A stretch of DNA of 64,000 nucleotides from Limanda limanda (Eukaryota > Chordata > Actinopteri > Pleuronectiformes > Pleuronectidae). The stretch spans positions 4,755,507-4,819,506 of the forward strand of contig NC_083647.1 in NCBI RefSeq assembly GCF_963576545.1, in the 5' to 3' direction. Under the pieces are notes generated by a model. It made no database searches, had not been told where the DNA came from, and saw only the letters and a list, made by a program, of their open reading frames with translations. The position numbers were made by a program, and so were the translations under genes. This document shows positions 37,191-47,007 of this stretch, piece after piece. How positions within the stretch are numbered: the stretch's first letter is position 1; the number at the start of each line of letters is the position of its first letter.

Positions 37191-37203
37191 GTTATGGGCC
37201 CAG
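37191..37203 (+). promoter_or_regulatory. Primer-binding site for half initiator-Met tRNA
   Basis: GTTATGGGCCCAG, one base after the LTR, is the exact complement of the anticodon arm of vertebrate initiator-Met tRNA (CTGGGCCCATAAC), not of its CCA end. Drosophila copia is known to prime from such a 39-nt tRNA half. Confidence 0.75.
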
Positions 37204-37247
37204 AGTAAGTCAAGATACACCGTGTTAGCGTGCTGAAGTGTAGCACC

Positions 37248-37566
37248 ATGAGTAACGCTAGAAGATCAGCAGAACATAGGTCGCTGGACGCGGCTTGTGT
37301 TTGACGGGGATGAAAAGAATTACGAACTCTGGGAGACTACGTTTTTGGGCCACCTCCAGCTGCAAGGGCTGAAAGGGATTATCAAGACGGAACCCGAGGG
37401 TGTGGAGACAGAGGCTGAAGCGGCCTCAAATGCTAAGGCATATGCTGAATTGATTCAATTCTTGGATGATAAAAGTTTATTGCTATTGATGCGAGAGCCA
37501 GCCGGCGATGGGCGCGCAGCGCTAAAGATTTTGAGAGACTATTATGCAGGTAAAGTAAAGCCATGA
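37248..37566 (+). pseudogene. Copia copy 1 gag fragment
   Basis: ATG 37248 gives MSNARRSAE. After a frame change near 37290 the text reads DEKNYELWETTFLGHLQLQG and [20 protein letters not shown], a Copia (UBN2-like) gag. It is cut at 37566; the zinc-knuckle half is deleted. Confidence 0.75.
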
Positions 37567-37599
37567 GTAATAAGCCTGTATACTGAGCTGACCTCAGTA

Positions 37600-37979
37600 G
37601 GATTCCAGCCGAGCAGCCAGGGTGTCTACATGAGGGGCCTGATGGTCTACTGCGGGGCAACCTTGCATATCGTCACAGACATCGCCAAGTTCAAGAGGTT
37701 TGATGACGAGTTTCAGGCCGGGACACATTGCATGGAGCTGGCTGATGGCACAAGGTGCCAGGGACTGGCAGAGCGCCGAGGTGATGCAGAGGTCTGCTTG
37801 ATGGACAGCCGAGGACACCACCTCAAAACAATGCTGAGATGGGCGCTGTACATTCCCTCTTACCCGCAGGATATATTCTTGGTGCAAGCAGCGGCTGCCA
37901 GCGGGGCGACCGTGACTTTCAAGAGAGGCGAGGACATTCTGGTGCACAAAGACGGTACAAAATTTCCCATTTATGTACA
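37600..37979 (+). pseudogene. Copia copy 1 protease region
   Basis: [20 protein letters not shown] resembles the [13 protein letters not shown] protease site kept in copy 2; here the catalytic Asp is Tyr and the Ser is Leu. Continues MELADGTRCQGLAERRG to VHKDGTKFPIYVHD, where the hAT interrupts. Confidence 0.75.
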
Positions 37980-38398
37980 TGATAGACCAGGGGTGGGCAA
38001 ACTTTTTGACTCGCGGGCCACAATGGGTTCCAAAATTTGACAGAGGGGCCGGGCCAGGAACAGATGGATGGAGTGTTTTTCTGAACTAATATAAATGACA
38101 TGGAAAAATCATTACATGAAAGGATTTGGCCTTTACCTAGCCTGACGTTGTCAGACTCATTATTCTAGTCAGAATATGAGTCTGAGACCGCTCCATTGGG
38201 CTGTGATTATGGGGCGTGTTTCAACCGAACCAGGAAACCAAGTGCCTCTTCGCTCAATTGGATAGACCTACAACCAATCAGAGCAACGTAGTTTGTGACG
38301 TATGTCAAGTGACGCATAGTTGTTTTCAGTTGTCTGTTTCAGGAGTTTATTCACTCTCTAAATAAATCAATGGAAATGCTGCTAATGCCGCTCGTATC

Positions 38399-38640
38399 TC
38401 CACCGGAGGCAAAGCCCCCAGGAAGCAGCTGGAGACCAGGGCTTCTTGTGAGAGCCCCGGCCGCCGCCGGCGTGAAGAAGCCCGCGACGGATCTCTCTCA
38501 GAGCCTCGCGACCGGCCCGGTACCGTTACCGGCCCGGGACCGAGGCTCTGAGAGAGATCCGTCGCTACCAGGAATCCACGGCGCTGCAGAGCTCCGCTGT
38601 CATGGCTCTGCAGGAGGACAGCGAGGAGGAGAAACGGGGG
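38399..38640 (+). pseudogene. Histone H3-like gene fragments (rearranged)
   Basis: STGGKAPRKQL (38399-38431) is an exact H3 block. In another frame 38447-38483 reads SPAAAGVKKP-like (H3 SAPATGGVKKP). 38518-38580 reads RYRYRPGTEALREIRRYQES (H3 RYRPGTVALREIRRYQKS). From 38583, ALQSSAVMALQEDSE matches H3 FQSSAVMALQEASE, with the block between (LLIRKLPFQRLVRE region) missing. So an H3 coding sequence has been deleted, frameshifted and partly inverted. H3 is closer than CENP-A. It has no introns. It cannot encode a histone. Confidence 0.85.
38484..38565. repeat. Perfect 25-bp inverted repeat within the H3-like region
   Basis: 38484-38508 is the exact reverse complement of 38541-38565, with a 32-bp GC-rich spacer. 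The right arm is the H3-like ALREIRR coding text; the left arm is an inverted copy of it. Confidence 0.93.
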
Positions 38641-38752
38641 CTAATCGTTTTTTTCAAGCATTCACTTCCTTGTTGCTCCAACATTAACAGCGTCCCAACA
38701 TGCGTCTTTTGTCTCATGTGCTGAGGAGCGTAGCGCCCCCCCCCCACTCTTT

Positions 38753-38945
38753 TTATTTATATGACTGCTTGTGTGGCCGCAGCATCGGGGCCAGCTGATA
38801 CATTAAACTTTTTATGAATCCCGTAGGAGGACGGCAAAAACATCTTCTCGATCTACAAATGCCTTGATCACGTTCCTCTGTTCCTCTTTCAAAATGAATG
38901 CGCTGTCGATGTCTCTGAAACAGACTCGATGGCAGCATCGACACA
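38753..38945 (-). pseudogene. RecQ-like helicase N-terminal fragment
   Basis: On the minus strand, one frame gives DSAFILKEEQRNVIKAFVDR and EDVFAVL. After a one-base shift comes PTGFIKSLMYQLAP, the Walker A block of SF2/RecQ helicases (usual PTGFGKS or PTGYGKS; here Gly is Ile). No later helicase motifs follow. It may be the residue of a protein of the autonomous parent element, or captured host sequence. Confidence 0.72.
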
Positions 38946-39205
38946 TCTCAGCTCATAGATATAAACACTATATATGTCTATGTCTCAGCTCTCCAGCGGC
39001 AGGCAGCGCTCTTTGCTGACGTGGTTGACTACGTCACTGTAGATCATCTGTCAATCATCGTATAAAGCCCGCCCTGACGATCTGATTGGTCCGTACAGCT
39101 TCTGTACGAGCATAGTTTCTCCCCAACGGAGCGATGCCAGACCGAACTTCCCGAACAACAAATGTTGTGGGCGGGGCTAAGTTCGTCTGGCACCCAGGCT
39201 AGCCT

Positions 39206-39612
39206 TTACCAAGTAGCAAAGCACTTATTTGCAAGGCCATTTAACAAAAACCTGCCTTCAGAAAAAGGCTTGCTAGCCTTTGCTATTTCGAATGCCCCCA
39301 AAAAAACATGCCTTGGTAGATGACTCTTTAATCGCAGTTTGTCTGTGAAAATTTTTTTGCTGAGTCTGTAAATAAGTCGCCAACTTCTGAGCTGCAGCCA
39401 CCCGTTCTTGCGCTGATCTTGTACTCCCTGAAAACTGCAACAGTTTCTCGGCATATCAGGCATACAGCCTTCGATTGGACTTCAGTGAAAAAGTTTTTTG
39501 TTGTCGACTCCGTGTTAAACACTCGGCACTCATTGTCCACTTTTTGTTTCCTTGATCCTCTCATTTTACAGAAGGGCTCACAGGGCAAAGGGAAAAAGTG
39601 AAGGGAGATCAT
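39206..39612 (-). pseudogene. hAT copy 2 transposase N-terminal fragment
   Basis: RKQKVDNECRVFNTESTTKN and FFTEVQSKAVCLICRETVAV match the BED-like N-terminus of the copy at 26994-26629. It is cut after the first zinc ligands; the catalytic core is deleted. Confidence 0.82.
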
Positions 39613-39652
39613 GTGCCTTTTAAAGCCCTATAGACCACACTCCCTGGCAAAT

Positions 39653-39830
39653 TTAATTTAGCTGAAGCTTTTATCCAAAGCAACTTACAATAAGTGCATT
39701 CAACCCCGAGGGTTCAAACCCAGAACAACAAGAATCAAGAAAATACGATTTCTTCAAAAATAAAGCAAAACTACAAAGTTCTATAAGTACGTGCCATTTA
39801 AGTGCTACAAAATTGTTAGTTTCCAAAAAA
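39653..39830 (+). repeat. Short fish interspersed repeat inside hAT copy 2
   Basis: TTAGCTGAAGCTTTTATCC, AAAGCAACTTACAATAAGTG, CATTCAACCCCGAGGGT: a motif string common to many fish repeats. It is absent from the other hAT copy. Confidence 0.6.
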
Positions 39831-39957
39831 AAAAAAAAGGTTTTTTTTTTTATTTGGACAAGTTTGGCGGGCCGGATTAAAAAGCCCAACGGGCCGTATA
39901 CGCCCGTACTTTGCCCATGTCTGTGATACTGTATTACTTGCATACAATACCTGATGG

Positions 39958-41082
39958 ATGTGATGACCGAGTTAAGGGATGTTATGATTTAAAGACATGG
40001 CATGAGATACTGTGTCACTGTAATTTTGATGACGTCAGAGGTTGGAAGGTGTTGTTGATGACATGAAAATTGAAGGTCCAATAAACAAACCTCCATCTTG
40101 TGAAGTGTGCACCCAAGGCAAGTTTATGCAAACCAGAAACAGAAAGCCTGATGTGAGGGCTAAAAGCCCTCTAGAGCTAGTGCATACAGATTTGGCAGGT
40201 CCAATTCACCCAGAGTCCAGAGAGGGGTACAAATATGTCCTGTCATTCACTGATGATTTTTCAAGTGCAGTGTTTGTATATGCCCTTAAGAATAAAAGTG
40301 ACACACTGCAAGCAACAGAGATTTCTTGCAGATACGGCCCCATATGGTAAAATTCAACGTCTTAGATCTGATAATGAGACTGAGTTTACAGGAAAGCATT
40401 TCAAAACTCTGTTGGTTAAGAATGGTTTTAGACACGAGACCTCTGCACCATATTCTCCCCATCAAAATGGTACAGCGGAGCCAAATTGGCGTACACTATT
40501 TGACATGGCACGGTGCATGCTGATAGAGAGTGGGCTACCTAAAAGGTTTGTGGCCTTACGCAGTGCAGACAGCAGCCATAACCAGGAACAGGTGTTTTAA
40601 CAACCGCACCAAACAGACACCAGTTCAGATGTTAACAGGGAGACGGCCCAATCTATCCAGGATGCAAAAGTTTGGTTCAGAGTGTTTTGCTTATAAACAA
40701 GATAAAAAAAAGCTGGATTCAAGATGTGAAAAGGGTGTTTTTATTGGTTATGACAAAAGCAGTCCAGCATACATTATCTATTTCCCTGACAGCAGGAAAG
40801 TGCAAAAGCACAGGTTAGTCAAGTTTGTTTCTAAGACCTGTGTTGAGCAACAGACTCAGACCAGCATTGTGGACGATGATGATGATCTGGAGCAGAGGGC
40901 AAATAGGACTAGGCAAAATGAGAATGCAAGTCCAGTAAGTGACCAGGTTCCAGTCGAAGAGGAGGAACTGAGTAGCAGTCCTCAGACCCAGACAGTTAAA
41001 GCTATGCCTGAGCCTACAAGGTACCCTTCTAGAGTGAGGAGGAGGCCAGCCTATCTCCATGACTATGTTTCGACAGAAATCT
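39958..41082 (+). pseudogene. Copia copy 1 integrase
   Basis: The zinc-binding end (CEVCTQGKFMQ) is followed by LVHTDLAGPIHPESREGYKY (first Asp), RLRSDNETEFTGKHFKTLL (second Asp) and YSPHQNGTAEPNWRTLFDMA (Glu). All three catalytic residues are readable but spread over three frames (breaks at about 40330 and 40545). The last part runs to RYPSRVRRRPAYLHDYVSTE. Confidence 0.85.
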
Positions 41083-42357
41083 GATGAGGAAACTGATCAG
41101 GCACAGATGAACATAGATTACTGGTGTAACATGTAACATACCTGTAACTTTCACAGAAGCTGTAACCTCAGATAAATCAAAAGAATGGGTTGATGCAATG
41201 TATGAGGAGATGCAGTCACTTAGAGAAAATAACACATTTACCCTAAGTAAATCACTTCCTCCTGACGCTCACTGATTCACCCTCTTATTTTGAGCCAGTT
41301 TTTAAAAACCGTGAAAACATTTCTGTGAAATTTTATATTTTGTGGTTTGTACTGAACTTGTACATATGAAAATGTAATTATTATTCTACATTTTACATTG
41401 CCTGAGGGTAAGAAAGCAGTGGGGGGTAGATGGGTTTGAAAAGTGCCAAGCACGTTATGTGGCAAAAGGATACAGTAAGATGAGGTGTAGATTATGAAGA
41501 GACATTTTCCCCTACAGCCAACTTGACGAGTATCCGAGTGGTCATACAAAAAGCAGCACAAGAAAACCTGATTCTGCACCAAATGGATGTTAAAACTGCC
41601 TACCTGAACGCACCAGTGGACCATGAAATTTACATGGAACAGCCAGAGGGCTATGAGGTGAAATCTGGCACAAATGAAAAATTTGTAGGTAAGTTGGAAA
41701 GATCATTGTATGGGCTAAAGCAATCTGGCAGAAACTGGAACAAGGTGCTACATGAGTACCTAACCAAAAAACATTTTGAGCAGAATCAAGCTGACCACTG
41801 TGTTTACACATGGGAAACAGAAAATGCAAAAGTGATAATTGTAATATGGGTTGATGATTTTATGATTGCTGCAAGTGATGAAAATGTTCTCAGAGATGTG
41901 AAGGACATGCTTACAGAAAGATTCAAAATGAAGGACTTGGGCAAACTAAGGCATTTTTTAGGTCTTGATTTTAACCAGAGTGACAACTGAGTGAGTGTCA
42001 AACAATATGTGGGAAAAATATTGGACAGGTTTAACATGAAGGATTGCAAACCTAGAGCGACACCCTGTGAACAAAAATTAGACTATACTAATGGTGCCGA
42101 AAAGATGACTGATGTGAAAAAATATAGAGGCAGTGGGAAGCCTCATCTATCTGATCGTCTGTACTAGGCCTGATATAAGTTTTGTGGTAAGCAAACTGGC
42201 ACAGTATTTCACAGAGCCAACTGTTGAGCAATGGGCCACAGTGAAACATGTACTGAGGTATCTTAAAAAGGTACAATTGACAAAGAGCTGTATTACAGAA
42301 AATGTAATAAGACACTGGGAATAAAAGCATACAGTGATGCAGATTGGGCGGCTAACC
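41083..42357 (+). pseudogene. Copia copy 1 reverse transcriptase, truncated RNase H
   Basis: LHQMDVKTAYLNAPVDHEIY (first catalytic Asp), RSLYGLKQSGRNWNKVLHEY and IVIWVDDFMIAAS (active site; usual Tyr is Trp), then VGSLIYLIVCTRPDISFVVS. An unrelated-looking stretch lies at 41275-41400. Coding stops at AYSDADWAAN, the first RNase H block. Confidence 0.87.
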
Positions 42358-42590
42358 AAATGTGGTGCTATGATTTCAGACCCCTACCCGGAAATTATCC
42401 TGAGCCCAGGCCTGGGGGAAAAGACCGGCCCCCTACTAACGGAAATAAACAAACAAAAACTAACAATACACAGAGTGGACAAAGAGACCCTTTATAGAAA
42501 CTGTAAAAAGCATCCACCAGACCGGACTGAGCAACAGACCCCCCACTGTGTGGTCACGGAGGTGGGTAGAACATGGACCCAGCCCGCAGT
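42358..42590 (+). pseudogene. LINE A ORF2 C-terminal region, part 2
   Basis: CGAMISDPYPEIILSPGLGE, LTIHRVDKETLYRNCKKHPP and EVGRTWTQPA lie between the truncated Copia and the minus-strand solo LTR. They correspond to LINE C 49050-49250. Confidence 0.7.
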
Positions 42591-43169
42591 TGTCACGGGT
42601 ATGGTGAGGACCCAAAAGCAGCACAGGCAGACGAAATCTCAGTCGGTAATGACCTTTATTATTCACAGCAGTCTTTAACAGTTTATACAGTGGCAGGGTG
42701 AAAAGTCTTGGCTCACAGTGATCTTCTGCGAGATCTGAGAAGGAGTGAGCCTGGTGTCGCTGACTGAAGGTAAAGCCAACAGCAGGTGGATTACCTAGCT
42801 GGCAGACAGGTCCAGTGGTGAGCTGTGTAGCCGCAGAGCTGAGCAGGTGCGTAACCAGGAGGGAATAGGCGAAACCCGTGGTCGAAGACAGAAGGCTGAG
42901 GTAATATCCAGGGCAGAGACGAGGCAGGCAGGTCGGGGACCGGCGAGGTTGGCAACAGGTGATCATTCCGGGGAAAAAACGCTGGAAGTCAGGCATAACA
43001 CAAGAACAATCTGGCACTGAAGCAGAGACAGGAGCAGGCTTAAATGCAGCCAGGGCTGTCACAGGTGTGGAGAGTTGGCCTGATGAGGAGGTGTGGCTGA
43101 CTGGCAGAGTGGAGCAGAGACAGGTTAGTGGAATGATACCAGCAGACAGGAGATGAGCAGACTGTGACA
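42591..43169 (-). mobile_element. Solo LTR in LINE A (minus strand)
   Basis: Ends TGTCACGGG and CTGTGACA; CAGT on the left (42587-42590) and on the right (43171-43174). In the minus direction it has a CATTTAAG box and AATAAAGG near its end, like a Gypsy LTR. Dropping it joins LINE A codons without loss. Confidence 0.78.
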
Positions 43170-43565
43170 ACAGTGGATGATTTTATACAAAACTCCCCTC
43201 AAGAAACGAACAGGCGACCTCCAGTGGAGAATTTTACACGGCGCTGTCTCTTCCAACGCTTTTATTTCTATTCTTAATCCCACCGTTTTTAACAAGTGTC
43301 CGTTTTGCGACCTGCGTGAGACTATTCATCACGTTTTTACTGAGTGCAAGAGACTGAAAAGTTTCTACGCTCTTAACTGCGATTTTTAGTGATTTTAGCA
43401 TCACTTTTACTGAGAGGGTTTTTATCATGGGAGCTGCCTACAACAAATATAATGAAGATAAGTGGCAGCTCCTGAACCACCTCTGGCGAGGCAAAGATGG
43501 CCAGTTACATCAGTCGAAAAAACAGATGAGGTGTTTGTGTGATTTTGTTCTACTTCTTGATAATC
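43170..43565 (+). pseudogene. LINE A ORF2 C-terminal region, part 3 (Cys/His motif)
   Basis: MILYKTPLKKRTGDLQWRIL, HGAVSSNAFISILNPTVFNK and CPFCDLRETIHHVFTECKRL, the CCHC-type C-terminal motif of this LINE branch. It continues directly from 42590 when the solo LTR is ignored. The frame breaks at about 43390. Confidence 0.83.
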
Positions 43566-43689
43566 CTGTTTATAGTTATATAGTGTATTGTCGGTTTATA
43601 GTGTTTGTGGTGTTGCGGTGTACACGGAGGAGGTGTTAGGTGGTGTGTGTGTTTGTGAGTGTTTGCAGTCGGCCTGCGTGCTAAACGCC

Positions 43690-44828
43690 ATGGCCCTCAG
43701 AGGGTTAACCCTCTTAATTCCGTGCTTCCGGGTTAACCCGGCGTTCCAGTGCTCCGTGGAGGAGTGCAGCCTGGTCGTGGGGGGGGGGAGCATGAACAGC
43801 GCGGTTGTCATTTTCCTGGACAGCGTAGACAAGGTGAACACGGTGGTGGCGAACAGGATTAAAGTGAACGACACGTTCGTGTCTGTTCTGCCTCTCGCCA
43901 CACCGGCGGTAAAAGTGACTGTCTAACGTCCCGCCGTTCCTTAGAGATGAGACTTTGTTAAGAGAACTATCGAGACACGGTAAGATAGTGTCTCAAGTAA
44001 AGAAAGTGTCCTCGGGATGCAAGTCCCCTATGTTAAAACACGTGGTGTCCCACAGAAGATATCTGTTTATGATCCTTAACAACAGGACTGGGGACCTGAG
44101 CCTGGTGGTCAAAATTAGAGTGGATGAGGTTGATTATGTGATTTTTGTAACGTCTAACAATACAAAGTGTTTGAGCTGTGGAAAAGAAGGGCACCAAGCA
44201 AAAGAGAAGTAAGACAGCTGACACTGAGGAACAACAGGAGGGGACAGGCGAGTGAGGAGGGACAGGAGGGGACAAGTGGAGTCCAACAGTGAGTGAGGGG
44301 ACAGGGGAGGTACCAAAAGAAGATAAGGTGTGTAAGGAGGGGACAGGAGAGGTCCCAGAGGAAGATGAGGAAAGGACAGGAGGTGACAGGGGGGGTCCAA
44401 CAGGACCAAGTTAGCGATATTGACATGGAGAAAGATGAAGAGGTGCTTAAAATTCCTCGTCTTAAAAGGAAGACTAGGAGCAAACGAGGAAGCTCAAAAG
44501 CTAAAAAAGGGACAGTGAAGAAAGGAGAGTCCAGCACGGAGACCGACTCTGCTGACACTGATCATCTGACTTCAGGGCAGAAAGCCAGAAGAGCACAAGA
44601 AGATACAGTGCTGCGAAGATGAAAGTGTTTCTCATAAAAACAAAAAATATGAAGGGGTTGAAAATAGTGGAATACTTCTCTGATAAAGAACAATTTTCAA
44701 ACTCTGCCCGGCTGCACATGAGCAGTAAAGGAAGAGGAGGTTTCACCGACCAGGAGATGTACAGACTAAGGAAGATTGTTCAGAAAATCAGACAGCAAAA
44801 AAATAATGATGATGATGTTGATGAATAA
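43690..44828 (+). pseudogene. LINE B ORF1
   Basis: ATG 43690. MNSAVVIFLDSVDKVNTVVA leads to a frame break near 43925. Then LLRELSRHGKIVSQVKKVSS, HVVSHRRYLFMILNNRTGDL and a zinc knuckle KCLSCGKEGHQAKEK that lacks its last Cys (44166-44210). Acidic and Lys-rich text follows, then the conserved end FTDQEMYRLRKIVQKIRQQ. This is RNA-binding ORF1 of the Tx1-type LINEs; not intact. Confidence 0.8.
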
Positions 44829-45540
44829 AGAAGAGCCGCTGATCAACGGAGCCAGGCTGGATGTCCCGAGTAGCTTCACACCAGGCCTCACCAGCATGCT
44901 GTGCACCGCCGGAGCTGGGACCCTGAGGACGATGGTCGATGCAGCAGGTCCTGGAATCACCAACATCCTGGCGGTGGTGTCCCTCATCGGGCAGAGGTCC
45001 AGGCGACAGGCAGAACACTTTGTAAACGAATGGATTAAAAGACTCTGACGAGGAGGTGAATATGCTGAGGGAATGCTCTGCTGGAACGGAAACAGGACCT
45101 TTTTTTAAATAAAAATGACTGGAAACAAGTGGACCTGTACACAGCCAGAGGAAGAGTCATGTATGAATGTTGTGTTTTAACCATGAGCAGAAGCAAGCTG
45201 GATGTGAGGCCTGATACGGTGTTGAGGAGGATATTGGATCTGGTGACCTGCAGTGGAGGTTTTTTACGGAGCCATCGCAGTTAACAGTTTTATATCCATC
45301 ATCATCCCAAAAGTCAAGTGAATTTGCCCTTTTTGTGGAGAAGCAGAGACTGTTTTCAACACTTTATGAATGTAAAAGACTCGTTTCCTTTTGTAATACA
45401 CTGCAGAATGTTTTTAAACAGTTTGGTAAGACGTAGAGTAAGATAATAATAGGAGATTTTTTTAATATGACTTTCTAGGTAGGTTTGAGTATTCTGAAGC
45501 GTACTGTACATATCCATTGAAACACTGGGCAGTGTTTTGT
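44826..45540 (+). pseudogene. LINE B ORF2 C-terminal remnant
   Basis: NGARLDVPSSFTPGLTSMLC, VDAAGPGITNILAVVSLIGQ, QAEHFVNEWIKRL to TGA 45048. Decayed remainder with the CCHC region (about 45325-45385) and 3' UTR. Joined almost directly to the ORF1 stop, showing a deletion of about 3 kb. Confidence 0.75.
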
Positions 45541-45605
45541 AAATAGTTTTTGAAAATAAAGGTTTTCAAAAATCTCTGACACGCAAACACTGGGTTAAGA
45601 TCTGT

Positions 45606-46460
45606 GTGAGTTTCCCCTGCAGCGTGGAGAGCATCGGGCTCGCTGTGGGGGAGAAGGTTGGTCACAGCGGCGTGGTGTCGGCCGCTCGGATGAACAGAAC
45701 CGTGGTCGTGTTCCTGGATCGGGTGGAGAAGGTGAATTCCGTTGGTCCGTTCATCACCGATGAGTTCCTCAGTAAAGAGTTGTCCAGGTACGGGAAGGTA
45801 GCGTCCCCCATAAGAAAGCTGCTATCTGGATGTAAATCTCCGTTACTGAAACACGTGGTGTCTCACCGGAGACAGCTCTATATGATACTGAACAACCGGA
45901 ACGAGGAGCTCAACCTCTGCTTCCATGTGAAAGTAGATGATTACGACTACGTGATTTTTGCAACGACATCGGTGATGAAGTGCTTCGGGTGCGGAGAGGA
46001 GGGACACACAGTGAGATCAAACAACTACTAAGCGGAGAAGCAAGGCTGTTACCGAGCCAACACAAAGGGTGAGTTCAGTGAATACACCGGGTGTTGGGGG
46101 GGATGTGGTGGGTGTTGTGGTAGAGGAAAGGGAGGTGGGAGGTAAGAGGAAGAAGAGGGTGGTGGAGGTAGTAAACAGGTGGAGGAGAAGAGTTCTGAGC
46201 AGGATGGAGGGGACAGTATAACAAAAGGAGAAGCAGGTGAGGGTAGGATGGCGTGGAGTGAACGGGTGGAGGAGGAGGAAATGAAGGAAGAAGCTATAAA
46301 ATCAAAAAAACCAGCAAAGCGCAGGAGGTCGACCAGGAGCGTTTTAAATGAAGCAAAGAATGGTAGAGTACAAATGGAGAGTGATGTGAGTGAGTGTCTG
46401 ATAGCAGCGACGTTCCGCTTTTTAACAGTAGTCAAAAAAAGAAAATGCTTACAGTAGATA
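45606..46460 (+). pseudogene. LINE C ORF1
   Basis: GEKVGHSGVVSAARMNRTVV and VFLDRVEKVNSV, then a deletion, FLSKELSRYGKVASPIRKLL, HVVSHRRQLYMILNNRNEEL, and zinc knuckle KCFGCGEEGHTVRSN (last Cys is Asn). The Glu/Lys-rich tail follows with frame shifts, as in copy A. Confidence 0.78.
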
Positions 46461-46706
46461 CATTTAAATCCTTTTTACAGCACACAAAATCAGCAACTCA
46501 AACTTGAAGAGCACTTCCCAGATCTCTGTCTTTTTATTTCCTCGGACAGTCTCCATGTCAGCCAGAGGGAGGAGTCTGGCCTCAAAGACCAGGAAGTTTT
46601 TAGACTAAAAAAAACTGGTGCTCAGAGCGAAACGACAATTAACTTGTGATGGAAAGGACAGCAATGTGTGTATTAATTAATTTATTTTCTGTTTTTGTTT
46701 AACATT

Positions 46707-46992
46707 TGTGACGACCCTCCACTCCACTAGGTGTCTTCTCTCTTTTAGGTGTCCTGGTGGAGTGATGGGTCGTCAGGCCTGATGAGCCACACCTGTGCCC
46801 GGTCTGGTTATATCAAGACGACTCTTCCAGTTCGGGGGAGATCCCCTTCCCGGTTGCAGATGGCTGTTTTTCACTTGGTTGTTGACTTTGGCTATTGTTA
46901 AACTTAGTGTTATAATAAATAATTGTTATTTTGTTCATCCCTCGTCCGTCTCCCTCGTTTGTTGACAAAGCTCAGAGTCAGGCTGCGTCACA
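46707..46992 (+). mobile_element. Solo LTR in LINE C
   Basis: TGTGACGACCC to GCGTCACA, flanked by ACATT (46702-46706) and ACATT (46992-46996, overlapping the last A). It has AATAAATAATTG near 46914. LINE A has the same site uninterrupted (28546-28556). Confidence 0.8.
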
Positions 46993-47007
46993 CATTTTAA
47001 ACAACAT

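Larger units (their letters stand above)
38138..39201. mobile_element. TIR element with 9-bp TSD, carrying H3 and helicase fragments
   Basis: 1064 bp, flanked by identical GCCTTTACC (38129-38137, 39202-39210). Removing it restores hAT sequence found uninterrupted in the other copy (25097-25115). Ends are TAGCCTGACGTTGTCAGAC and, inverted, TAGCCTGGGTGCCAGAC. Similar ACCAATCAGA boxes lie near 38271 and, inverted, near 39083. Inside are histone H3-like sequence (plus strand) and RecQ-like helicase sequence (minus strand). A 9-bp duplication fits Mutator-like or Merlin-like groups best, but the superfamily is unassigned. Confidence 0.85.
37988..39923 (-). mobile_element. hAT copy 2 inside the Copia, internally deleted
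   Basis: The left end CAGGGGTGGGCAAACT and the right end (inverse CAGACATGGGCAAAGT) are hAT inverted repeats. Flanks TGATAGAC (37980-37987) and TGATACTG (39924-39931) share the first five of eight bases. It is the same family as 24951-27185. Only the transposase N-terminus remains. It carries a TIR element (38138-39201) and a short fish repeat (39653-39830). Confidence 0.82.
36992..42357 (+). mobile_element. Copia retrotransposon copy 1, 3'-truncated
   Basis: 5' LTR, tRNA-type primer site, gag, protease/integrase and reverse transcriptase in Copia order (integrase before RT). It ends abruptly at AYSDADWAAN inside RNase H with no 3' LTR, where LINE A resumes. It is split by a hAT (37988-39923). 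Gag has a large internal deletion near 37565-37600, removing the nucleocapsid region that the second copy keeps. It probably belongs to a fish Copia lineage (Hydra/GalEa type), inferred only. Confidence 0.87.
27920..43565 (+). mobile_element. Tx1-branch LINE copy A, split by three insertions
   Basis: Collinear LINE pieces at 27920-28791, 34383-36991, 42358-42590 and 43170-43565. The gaps are an endogenous retrovirus-like element (28792-34382), a Copia carrying a hAT (36992-42357) and a solo LTR (42591-43169). The order is end of ORF1, ORF2 endonuclease, reverse transcriptase, C-terminal Cys/His region. The protein resembles the Tx1 branch of L1 (the 'TX1 149 kDa protein' family). The 5' end is truncated inside ORF1. 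Confidence 0.85.
43566..45575 (+). mobile_element. Tx1-branch LINE copy B, internally deleted
   Basis: Begins directly after LINE A. ORF1 (43690-44828) is followed, at about 44826, by the ORF2 C-terminal region; endonuclease and reverse transcriptase are missing. It ends in AAAATAAAGGTTTTC near 45560. Same orientation as its neighbours. Confidence 0.82.

Noticed and set aside
38399..38640. CENP-A-like reading of the histone fragment
   Set aside because: QSSAVMALQE and STGGKAPRKQL are canonical H3 and not CENP-A text.
44033..44558. Minus-strand Pro/Ser/Leu-rich frames over LINE B (also at 46049-46435)
   Set aside because: Antisense shadows of the purine-rich ORF1 linker.
43690..45048. Zinc-knuckle frames as a host gene
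   Set aside because: The same module recurs in four neighbouring copies (B-E), followed by LINE ORF2 pieces, so it is ORF1 of a retrotransposon.
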